Assembly: GCA_963920575.1 (NCBI GenBank)
Contig: OY986965.1
Span: forward strand, 6,961,134 to 7,025,133
Length of the DNA: 64,000 nucleotides
Source of the DNA: Narthecium ossifragum
Taxonomy: Eukaryota; Streptophyta; Magnoliopsida; Dioscoreales; Nartheciaceae
Direction: 5' to 3'
The notes below the pieces were generated by a model. That model was not told where the DNA came from and did not search any database. It saw nothing but the letters and a program-made list of their open reading frames with translations. Positions 55,675 through 64,000 of this stretch are shown one piece after another (position 1 is the first letter of the stretch; each line of letters starts with the position of its first letter). The position numbers and the translations under genes were made by a program.

Positions 55675-56904
55675 ATGGTTCGCACCAAGAATGTTGGTCC
55701 TCCTTCACTTGAGGAACCAAGTGCAGCTGGGAAACGGAAGAAGGCAGTCTCAAAGAAGCCATTCGGAGGAAAGAAAGCCAAAGGAGCTCAAGGAGGTTCT
55801 TCATCCAATCCTCAACCTACCCCCTCCTACGACGAGTACTTCTTCCTAGACATGGAGAGATATAAAACCTGGCCTGATTTTAAGGACAAGTTTGTAGTCT
55901 CGGGTAGAGCTTTACAACTGCCTTTAAACAAAAAACACGTAGTAGAGCAATACTTCACTGATATGGGATGGAACAAATTCTTAGAAATGCCTCAACACAT
56001 CTATCCCGAAATGATTAGGTATTTTTATTGCAATATGAGTGAGGATATAGATGATGAGGGATATGTAGCTATTACTAGCTATGTTTATGGTAATGAAATC
56101 AAAATTACCATAGAATGGTTGAATGAGCTACTTAATGCACCTAATTCAGGAGAGTGCATTTACTTTACTTCCCACGAGGATTTAAATAGAGCTGATCATG
56201 ATAAACTAGGGAGAAAGGCTATCCTCAAGCCTCTACAAGTTGAGAAAATCCCTATAGAACTAAATAGCCTCAACCAACAATTTAGGGAGCTTGCCCACTT
56301 CCTAGGAACAAACCTATTTCCTAAGCTTGGCCATCATGATAATTTGAAACCTATCCATGCCTATGTTCTTTCTTGCATGGTTAGGAGAAAACCTCTTAAC
56401 CTAGGCTATCTAATTATCAAGGAAATGCTAAATCTAAATGCTCGGCAATCACTTCCTTTTGGGGGGCTCATAACAAACATTTTCAAAGCCCTCACCCTAA
56501 ACCTAGCCGATGATGAACGCAAACCCCTTTCTCAACCCTTCAACAAATCCACCTACAAGAGGATGAAGGCCGCCAAACGAGCTTTAGGCCTTGGTTGGCC
56601 TCAGCTCAGTGCCGATGAGGATGATGAGCCTCAAGAAGAGCATGGAGAAGAAAATATAGGGGGAGAGCCTTTGCTTGAAGAGCATCAAGGAGAAGCATCT
56701 AGTAGCCGAGTTCGTCGCACCACGGCACAAAGGCTTGATGATCTCGAAGCTAGAATGGGAAGAATGGAAGTGAGTCTCGATGACATCAAGACTTCCCAAG
56801 CAAACATCACCGGAGATCAAGTCAAGATGTCTCAGCAACTTGATGAGATTTTCACCTACATCAAGAATGAATTTCCACCTAGCACTCCTTCAGCAAGCCT
56901 CTAG
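55675..56904 (+). CDS. Sirevirus envelope-like ORF
   Basis: 409 codons, start MVRTKNVGPPSLEEPSAAGK (lysine-rich, possible nuclear localisation signal KKPFGGKKAK). The central domain (YFFLDMERYKTWPDF, then GYVAITSYVYGNEIKITIEW, LKPIHAYVLSCMVRRKPLNL) matches the putative plant transposon protein family found as the third ORF of Sireviruses. The acidic linker is followed by a C-terminal coiled coil (RLDDLEARMGRMEVSLDDIK). No clear transmembrane segment or signal peptide is visible, so true envelope function is doubtful. The frame is intact. Confidence 0.85.
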   Translation: MVRTKNVGPPSLEEPSAAGKRKKAVSKKPFGGKKAKGAQGGSSSNPQPTPSYDEYFFLDMERYKTWPDFKDKFVVSGRALQLPLNKKHVVEQYFTDMGWNKFLEMPQHIYPEMIRYFYCNMSEDIDDEGYVAITSYVYGNEIKITIEWLNELLNAPNSGECIYFTSHEDLNRADHDKLGRKAILKPLQVEKIPIELNSLNQQFRELAHFLGTNLFPKLGHHDNLKPIHAYVLSCMVRRKPLNLGYLIIKEMLNLNARQSLPFGGLITNIFKALTLNLADDERKPLSQPFNKSTYKRMKAAKRALGLGWPQLSADEDDEPQEEHGEENIGGEPLLEEHQGEASSSRVRRTTAQRLDDLEARMGRMEVSLDDIKTSQANITGDQVKMSQQLDEIFTYIKNEFPPSTPSASL

Positions 56905-57429
56905 TGATTGATCCTAATTCTCCACCCTCCTTACCTCTTTTTGATAATGCCAAAGGGGGAGAAAAGTGTGATGAGTGTGATGAATGTGAAAGCCCTACAT
57001 TTCTTACTTTTGCCCTACATTTCTTACTTTTGTATTTTGAAAAACTTTGTTTTGAATTGAAAGTCTTGTAAGTTCAAAGTTTTCCAAATGATTTTGAATG
57101 GAAATATTGTATGGAAATGTTGGGATCCTTTGAATGAAATGCAAATGTGTTTGGATATTGCCTTGATGTATTAATACTGTCATAATTCAATATGAAATCA
57201 CTTCATGAAAGCATAAATGTTATTATTGAAAAGAAGTGAACATGCTAAAATCCAAACCATTATGTCAACATATCTTGAATGGAACTTTTAATATCATTTT
57301 AAAGATATATGACTTGTGTGCATCTTGAAAACTGACTTTAGAACATATTTTTTTTGAATGAAAAGGATGCATTGATTAAGGGGGAGTCAAGATATTTTAT
57401 CATCACATTTAAAAGGATTGTCATCATCA

Positions 57430-57442
57430 AAAAGGGGGAGAT
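57430..57442 (+). other. Polypurine tract of the Sirevirus
   Basis: AAAAAGGGGGAGA directly before the 3' LTR. Similar purine runs at 56954 (CCAAAGGGGGAGAAAAG) and 57379 (AAGGGGGAG) fit the multiple polypurine tracts of Sireviruses. Confidence 0.85.
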
Positions 57443-58613
57443 TGTTGATCCTAACCTTGTTTTGATGATGCCAATATACATTAAATGATAAAATATATGT
57501 TTAATATTTATTACCCCTTTAATTGGAGATATTAAATTAAATATTCAAGTTATTTTGTACTGACGGTCGATGTAAGGATCGACCGTGGGAATGGGACGGT
57601 CGATCCATGGATCGACCGTGATGAATGGTTCTTACTTGACTATATGAGTATTGACGCGACGGTCGATCGGTGCATCGACCGTCGGAAGCGTTTTTCTTGA
57701 CAGAGGCTCACGGACGATGCGACGGTCGATGTGGCGGTCGACCGTGGCGCATCAATGAAGAAAGTGGAGACGCGACGGTCGATCGATGCATCGACCGTCC
57801 GAAGCGTTTTTCTTGACAGAGGCTCACGGACGATGCGACGGTCGATGCGGCGGTCGACCGTGGCGCATATATGAAGAAAAGTCAAGGAGCGACGGTCGAT
57901 CGGAGCATCGACCCTGGGAAGCGACTTTCTCAACAGAGGCTCACGGACGATGTGACGGTCGATGTCACGGTCGACCGTGAGAGCGACGGACGATGCGTGG
58001 ATCGACCATCGACCAAAGAGGCTGAGTTTTTTATACGTGACGGACGATGGACGGATCGACCGCCAGGAGCGCGCAGAGTAAAAAAACTAGCCGTTGGAGA
58101 GTTGTAGGGAGCCGTTGGGGCTTCTTGTTGAGCTGGTTGAAGCCCATCTATAAGTAGTCTCTTCATGTAAACTTGCCACAACTTTAATCACTATTATTGA
58201 GATCATTTGAGCAAGTTCTAGGAAAGATTTCTACTTATTCTCCTTGAGCTAAAACCTTTGTAAATCTTCTTCAAGTGTGAAGAAGTATCTTGAGAGTTGT
58301 TCAACAGCAAGTGGCTGTGATTGTAAGGTCACCAAGCACCAGGAAGCTTGGAGGAAAAGCTTGTAAGGGATTTGCAAGTAGTGGAACCTCAAGGAGAGCC
58401 TTGAGAGAAGTGGACGTAGACCAAGAGTTGGGTCGAACCACTATAAATCGGTGTCATCTCTCTTACCCTTCTTTCAGTTAATGCTTGCATGCTATTATAG
58501 TTAAGGTTTATTTTGTTTACAAGCATTCTAGCTGTTAGATTCTTTTCTATCTGAATTTTCCATCAATCTATTTTTTCGAAAAGAGTCCAATTCACCCCCC
58601 TCTTGGACCTTCA
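57443..58613 (+). repeat. 3' LTR of the Sirevirus
   Basis: 1171 bp against 1159 bp for the 5' LTR. The main difference is an extra box near 57963. TATA candidate at 58149. Confidence 0.93.
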
Positions 58614-59615
58614 AGTTTGACCAAATTGGCGCACTTCGTGCCTATGCGGACGACATACTCGACGGACAGGTTGGGCAGTTTGTACGACAGAGAGGTGGTC
58701 AGACTACATGGAGTTCCAGTTTCTATAGTGTCAGATCGTGACCCCAGGTTCACCAGCAGGTTCTGGCGAGGCTTTCAGGAGGCAGTTGGCACACTCCTGA
58801 CTTTCAGTACGACGTTCCATCCGTAGATCGACGTGCAGTCAGAGCGGACGATCCAGATCTTAGAGGACATGCTGAGAGCATGTGTCCTTGACGCCGGAGG
58901 CAGCTAGGAGGAGCACGTTCCCTTGGGGGAGTTCGCCTACAACAACATCTACCAGTCCAGTCTTGGAGTAGCACCTTTCGAGGCGTTGTACGGTAGGCCG
59001 TGTCGTTCCCCAGTGTGATGGACAGAGGTTGGAGAGGCTTCACTCACCGGTCCAGACCTCGTCAGGCGGTCTTCCGAGAGGTTAGTGCAGATCAGGCAGA
59101 GACTTCTGACGGCTCAAAGTCGGCGGAAGAGTTATGCATATAAGAGGCGATGACCGTTGGAGTGTGCAGTAGGCGACTGAGTGTTCTTGCGAGCATCGCC
59201 GTACAGAGGTTATGTCAGGTTTGGCAGAGGTGGTAAGTTGGCGCCGAGGTTTGTCGGGCCGTTCGAGATCCTAGAGAGGGTCGGCGAGGTAGCTTACCGC
59301 CTGGATCTTCCTCATCACATGTCAGCTGTGCACCCGACTTTTCACGTGTCGTTGCTGAGGAAGTATCACCCAGACCCGTCTCATGTCATCAGGGTGGATG
59401 ACATTGAGCTTGAGGCAGACACGGGCTTTGTTGAGTAGCCGGTTTGAGTAATTGATCGGAGGGATCGGGTCTTGCGGGGCAAGACGATTCCCTAGGTCAA
59501 GGTACTGTGGAGGCACAGAGGCACCGAGGAAATGACATGGGAGCTCGAGGCGCGCATGCGGCAGGAGTTTCTGCAGTTGTTTTCTTCTCGAGGTACCTTT
59601 TGTCCAGTCTTCTAG
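58614..59615 (+). pseudogene. Chromovirus integrase C-terminal half and chromodomain remains
   Basis: LTKLAHFVPMRTTYSTDRLG, VSIVSDRDPRFTSRFW, EFAYNN, then [20 protein letters not shown] and [20 protein letters not shown]; the tail KVLWRHRGTEEMTWELEARM is the Tekay chromodomain end. Frame broken by at least seven stops (58825, 58905, 59018, 59148 and others). The first catalytic region is missing. Confidence 0.85.
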
Positions 59616-59689
59616 TGTAGCTATTTCGTTGTTTTCGAGCCCTACCCTTATCGAATCTCGGGACGAGATTTCCTTTAAGGGTAATAGGA

Positions 59690-60008
59690 TGTGAGGACCT
59701 GCCCCTCTACTCTTGTGGCTCATTGTAGACCGCAAGGGCAATTTGGTAAATTACGCATTGTTGGTTTGTTTCACAACCGCTTGTGCACACACTGACCATG
59801 TTTGTATTAATGTTTGATTAGAAAGGTTAGGTGGACCCGGGATCGAAAGATCCGGGCTTGAGCTTAAGTTTTAGCCTAAATCTAGCTTTCTGCGCCTAAA
59901 GGATTGATCTTCTAATGTCAGAAAGTCGAGGTGTGATCGTCAGGAAGGATCGATCCTTCCTCTTTCATAGGTCGGTTCACTAGTCATAGATCGATCCTTC
60001 CTATGCCG
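59690..60008 (+). repeat. Truncated 3' LTR of the chromovirus
   Basis: TGTGAGGACCTGCCCC, preceded by TCTCGGGACGAGATTTCC and a purine stretch, as usual in Tekay/Del elements. Homologous to the minus strand of 29288-28970. Cut at about 60008 where element D resumes. Two GATCGATC boxes lie near 59948 and 59990. Confidence 0.8.
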
Positions 60009-60009
60009 T

Positions 60010-61534
60010 CAATAGACAATTTGGTCGATTCAACCACTGGACATGAAATTTATTCTTTTATGGACAGGTATTCAGGGTAAAATTAAATCTATATCGCCGA
60101 GAAAGACGTCCATAAAATAGCATTTAGATGTCCAGGAGCGATTGGTTGCTATGAATGGGCCGTTATGACTTTTGAATTAAAAAATGCTGGTGCTACTTAT
60201 CAAAGAGCGATGAACATGATCTTTCATGATATGATTGGCCAATTTATGAAAGTTTATGTTGAGGATATTGTGATTAAATCACCGGTTGTGGCCGATCATT
60301 TTCGTCAATTAGTTAATACCTTTGAACGAATGAAAGAGTACCAGTTAAAATTAAATCCCTTAAAGTGTGCATTTGGGGTGCAAGCAGGGAACTTTCTTGG
60401 TTTTTTGGTTCATCAACGTGGCATTGAACTCGACCAAAATAAAGCAAAATGTATTATTGATGCCAAGCCTCCAAAAACTAAGAAAGAACTGCAAACGTTA
60501 CTCGGTCAAGTGAACTTTTTAAGAAGATTTATTTCTAACTGTACAGGAAAAACTCAAGTGTTCTCATCGCTCTTACGATTGAAGAATGAAGACGACTTCG
60601 TCTGGGAAGAAAAGCATCGGCAAGCATTTGAATGTTTGAAGAATTATTTAGCAACGCCACCAGTTATGGCATCGCCAAGAGTGAATGATCCCATGAAGCT
60701 TTACATCGCTGCAGCAGACCGATCCATAGGAGGTCTCTTAGCGCAAGATGTCAAGGATGGAGTAGAGAGAGCAGTTTATTATCTAAGTAGACAGTTATTA
60801 TCTTATGAGCAAAAGTACTCGGCCATAGAGAAGTTATGTTTGGCCTTGTATTTTATGTGTACCAAGTTGAGAGCTTATTTAAAGCCTGTAACTGTTTACT
60901 TGATATCTAAGTATAATGTAATGAAATTTTTGTTCTCTCGACCAATTTTATATCAACGAATTGTTTATTGGATACTAACTCTAGCTAAGTTTGACATTAA
61001 GTTTGTTTCTCAAAAGGCTGTTAAAGGCCAAGTATTGGCCGTTCTTTTAGCCGACCATCCTTGCACAGATGTACCAAAAGAATTAGAACGAGAAATTAAC
61101 ATCATATCAATCACTCCATGGACGATGTACTTTGATGGTTCTAAAACTATCAACGGGCTAGCCTTGGAATTTCAATTCTATCGCCTATTGGCCACCAGTA
61201 TAAATTTATATATACAATAGAGCAATTATGCACCAATAATTAGGCTGAGTATGAAGCACTGATCATCGGCCTAGAAATATTATTAGATTTAGGAGTGTCT
61301 AATGTGCAAATCAAAGGTGACTCACAATTGGTGATAAATCATGTACTTTGTCATTATAAGTGCCAGAGCGATTTGCTAATTCCATTTCATCAAATCGCTC
61401 TGCAATTATTAAATCGATTTCACGATTTTGAACTACCTTTTATACCAAGGTTGCAGAACGATGAGGCCAATACCCTAGCCCAAATAGCATCAAGCTATAA
61501 AGTGTTAAAACAATTGGGGCATGGCCAATTTTAA
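60010..61534 (+). pseudogene. Element D RT, RNase H and second RNase H
   Basis: RT resumes mid-domain with stops at about 60080. 60165-61220 is open: LKNAGATYQRAMNMIFHDMI, catalytic motif YVEDIVIK (YVDD usual, so one catalytic Asp is Glu), GFLVHQRGIELD, then RNase H (PMKLYIAAADRSIGGLLAQD, LSYEQKYSAIEKLCLAL). The second RNase H begins TPWTMYFDGSK and continues, after stops, with IKGDSQLVINHVL and NDEANTLAQIA. This archaeal-type domain marks the Tat lineage. Confidence 0.87.
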
Positions 61535-62867
61535 GTATGGTACGATTCGGTCCGTTGTAGAGCGTTCTCATCGCCCAATGGAGATCGATCAGATAAATGG
61601 CCAACAAGATTGGCGCAACCCAATTGTTACCTTTTTGCAAAATCCATCACTTAAGACTGATAGAAAGGTCCGCTTTAAAGCAATACATTGTTTTCTACAA
61701 AACGACGTCTTATATAAACGTCGCCCAGATGGTATTTTGTTAAGATGTTTATGTCCTGATGAAGCTAAAATAACAATGGGCGAGATACATAATGGTGTTT
61801 GTGGTGCACACCAATCTGGAGTTAAGATGCGATGGTTAATCATACGTAGTGGCTATTATTGGCCGCGCATGGGCGAAGTGTGTGTTCAATATGCAAAAGG
61901 ATGTGAGTCGTGCCAAAGACATGACCAATTGCATAGAGCACCATCCAGTGATATGTCAATCATAATTAAATCATGGCCATTTAGATGTTGGGCGATCGAC
62001 ATTAAATGAAAGATATACACTCCATCGTCCATGTTGCACAGGTTTGTTATTGTGGCAATATATTATTTCACTATGTGGGTAGAGGCTATCCCGTTGAAAA
62101 CAGTGTCTGATGACCAAGTGATAAACTTTATGTGGGAAAACATCATATGTAGATTCAGCATTCCACAAACAGTAGTGTCCGATCAATGGACAATGTTTGT
62201 AAGTACAAAGGTCAAGAATTTTTTGACCGAGTATGGAATTAACATGGTCAATTCGACACCATATTATGCCCAATCTAATGGACAAGCTGAAGTGCCCAAT
62301 AAAACAATTAAGTCAATCATAAGAAAGATGATGGACGACAACCCAAGATAATGACATGAAGGGTTATTGAGAGCCTTATGGGCACATAGGACTACACCTA
62401 AGTCCAGTACTAAGGTCACTCATTACCAATTAGCATATGGTCAAGAGGCAGTTCTACCTGCTGAGATAAATGTTCTATCACCCAGAGTTTTAGAACAAGA
62501 TCGCTTAACTGATGAAGAATATCAAGAGGCATTAATGTATAATCTTTTGGAGCTCGATGAGCAACGAGCTATTGCCTTAGAAAATATTGAAACACAAAAA
62601 TTGAAAGTGGCCGATATCTATAACAAAAGGGTAGTGTCAAAAAGCTTTCAAGAAGGGGTCTTAGTATGGAAAATGATTTTGCCTATAGATCAAAATGACC
62701 CAAAATATGGAAAGTGGTCATCCAATTGGGAAGGACCATTCTTGGTTGATCAAGAGTTGCTGAATGGGTCATATCAACTAAGGACTATCGATGGTGGGTT
62801 ACATCGATCAATGATAAATGATCGATACCTTAAAAATACTACCCATCAATGTAAAGCAAATTTATAG
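61521..62867 (+). pseudogene. Element D integrase
   Basis: Zinc-binding HHCC (GVCGAHQSGVKMRW, then YYWPRMGEVC, CESCQRHDQ). Catalytic core from CWAIDIK; VSDQWTMF where VSDNGTQF is usual; QSNGQAEVPNKTIK. The C-terminal part 62367-62867 is open (AYGQEAVLPAEINVLSPRVL to GPFLVDQELLNGSYQLRTID). Interrupted by stops at 62007 and 62349. Confidence 0.87.
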
Positions 62868-63021
62868 CCGTAGAAGGGACGTCCACATAATGGATGATGG
62901 TAATTAAAAAAAGATATACTACAAAGTTATCATGTTATCGGCCAACAACTATGAAAATTACAAAGCTATTTCCTCATAGAGAGATGTTGAGATATGCGAG
63001 CGATGTCTTCTCTAATCTCTT
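62868..63021 (+). other. 3' end of element D before the next LTR
   Basis: Contains AATTAAAAAAAG, a poor polypurine candidate. The expected 3' LTR starting TGTTAGCC is absent. Confidence 0.5.
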
Positions 63022-64000
63022 TGTTTCACACCCCGACCTAGAAAACTCATCCGGTCCGGGGCGTGAGGGTCCTAAACTCTAAAAACAAACGGCGAGAGCC
63101 TCCCCTGTAAATATCACTTTAAATCCTGGTGCAGAATTATAATATTCACAAATTATTTAAACTATCCTATCATCAAATGATAACAAAAATAAACTGCTAC
63201 AATACTCAATAACATTAAAAAGATACAATAATGATTCAAGTCTTCTAAATACAGCAATCTCTGATCAATTTACATCAAATTGGAATACAAATACATTTCT
63301 CCTTCATATTACAATTTATACATTCAAAGTTGTACATCAATTGAATAAGATAAATTGATGATATCCTCGATTTATACATCATAATATAAACTATAACAAA
63401 ACGGTGTAAAACTCCTCGAAGCTCCATGTCTTCGATTACCTTGACATGTCGCTCCTTCTTCTAGAAGAACACCTGAAAGAAGGAACTGCATCGACCTGCA
63501 TCGCCGATGCACCCCAGGTAGAATGAGCAACAATACCTAGTAGAGTTCTACTCTATATCACACAGAAAGGAAGGGAAACTGCAACTGTGTCGTTCTCCAC
63601 CTAAGTCTAAGATATGCCAAGGGGCTCCATAATCCCGTCGATTCCCGAGAGCTCCTGTCCAGGTCCCACCCTCACCCAAGAACAAACGAGAGGAAACAAA
63701 GACTGCGGGCTCTTGTTCAGGTACCACCCTGTCATGTCGGACCATCTCTCGCGGGGACACACAAGTCAGGGACATCGACATCCATTCTTAGCACTTGGCC
63801 TTGGAGACTCAACACAACCTCTACACCTCAAATACAAGAATAATGCATAGTCGACTATAACAATAACCTCAAATGTTAGCAAATATGATCATTCGATGAC
63901 AATCACATCCTAATCCTCAACTAACCAAACCCCGGTCCTAGGGCTAGATCCGGGCTACCCGAGAACCCCGAATCAGCGATCGAACCCATCGCTTACCACC
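63022..64000 (-). mobile_element. Tekay-related LTR, antisense, running off the window
   Basis: Begins TGTTTCACACCCCGACC (compare TGTCGCGCCCCGACCCG of the other antisense LTRs). Shares the block around 63540 (AGTAGAGTTCTACTCTATATCACACAGAAAGG) with 27255-27295. The other end is outside the window. Confidence 0.7.

Larger units (their letters stand above)
48930..58613 (+). mobile_element. Complete Sirevirus-type Ty1/copia element with envelope-like ORF
   Basis: 9684 bp. LTRs 48930-50088 and 57443-58613, target duplication AGTTT (48925-48929, 58614-58618). PBS TGGTATCAGAGCTAGG at 50091. Gag, protease-integrase, RT-RNase H and a separate 409-aa envelope-like ORF downstream of pol; this layout is that of the Sirevirus (SIRE/Maximus) lineage. 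The LTRs are highly similar, so the insertion is recent, and it is the youngest in this nest. Confidence 0.95.
46507..60008 (+). mobile_element. Tekay/Del chromovirus, truncated and split by later insertions
   Basis: Left LTR fragment 46507-47162, RT-RNase H 47163-48226, integrase and chromodomain remains 58614-59615, 3' LTR start 59690-60008. Gag, protease, most of RT and the integrase N-terminus are missing. It lies inside element D (flanks 46506 and about 60009). Confidence 0.8.
42781..63021 (+). mobile_element. Tat-like Ty3/gypsy element D (interrupted, decayed)
   Basis: LTR 42781-43842, PBS, gag (43882-46506), then a nested chromovirus, then RT, RNase H, archaeal-type second RNase H and integrase (about 60010-62867). 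The second RNase H marks the Tat lineage. Protease and the N-terminal RT are missing at the nested junction. The 3' LTR is replaced by another antisense LTR at 63022. Confidence 0.85.

Noticed and set aside
55675..56904. Host gene encoding a nuclear protein
   Set aside because: Located between pol and the 3' LTR of a Sirevirus and similar to the envelope-like ORF of that lineage.

Overview
The window is nuclear DNA of a flowering plant. The evidence is spliced gene fragments (an alcohol dehydrogenase with five coding blocks, phytochrome exons, RCC1-repeat exons), plant LTR retrotransposons nested several levels deep, Helitrons, a 5S-bearing Cassandra-type LTR, a CACTA terminus and an integrated pararetrovirus (Caulimoviridae). 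I cannot name the species. Nothing bacterial or phage-like is present.

Layout. 1-1530: 3' part of a cinnamyl/mannitol alcohol dehydrogenase-like gene, the only host gene here that looks functional. 1531-3019: intergenic, with a foldback element. 3020-3412: Cassandra-type LTR with a duplicated tail. About 3424-16933: a decayed Tat-like Ty3/gypsy element (5' LTR and gag only). It was hit by an Athila-like solo LTR (3958-5491) and a Tekay/Del-like solo LTR (5537-14269). The second of these was itself split by a complete non-autonomous Athila-like element (7730-14260; identical 5-bp target duplication) that encodes an unrecognised 473-aa protein. 16934-26270: Helitron-rich tract with at least six well supported 3' termini, including a head-to-tail row of minus-strand copies and a 4.6-kb candidate carrying RCC1-repeat exons. 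26280-38581: shuffled caulimovirid sequence in two opposed blocks (promoter, primer-binding site, movement protein, coat protein, protease-RT), containing two solo LTRs with perfect target duplications. 38582-41256: another antisense LTR. 41257-41588: CACTA end. 41589-42780: phytochrome exons broken by a 290-bp insertion. 42781-63021: a second Tat-like element, split by a Tekay/Del chromovirus (46507-60008), itself split by a complete Sirevirus-type Ty1/copia element (48930-58613) with an envelope-like ORF. 63022-64000: start of one more antisense LTR.

The observation I consider most worth following is an array of short dyad-symmetric boxes built on GATCGATC (GGTCGACC/GGTCGATC in the copia element). 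It recurs in LTRs of unrelated retrotransposon lineages. In five Athila-like LTRs, and again inside the Sirevirus ahead of its envelope-like ORF, the nearest box ends about 63-66 bp upstream of a TATA box. The bases flanking the core differ between LTRs but stay symmetric, as if dyad symmetry itself were conserved. This looks like a shared promoter architecture, and possibly an internal promoter for the envelope-like gene.

Nesting gives an insertion order: Tat C, then solo LTR B, then element A on the left; Tat D, then the chromovirus, then the A-like LTR fragment, then the Sirevirus on the right; caulimovirid sequence first and Tekay LTRs later in the centre.
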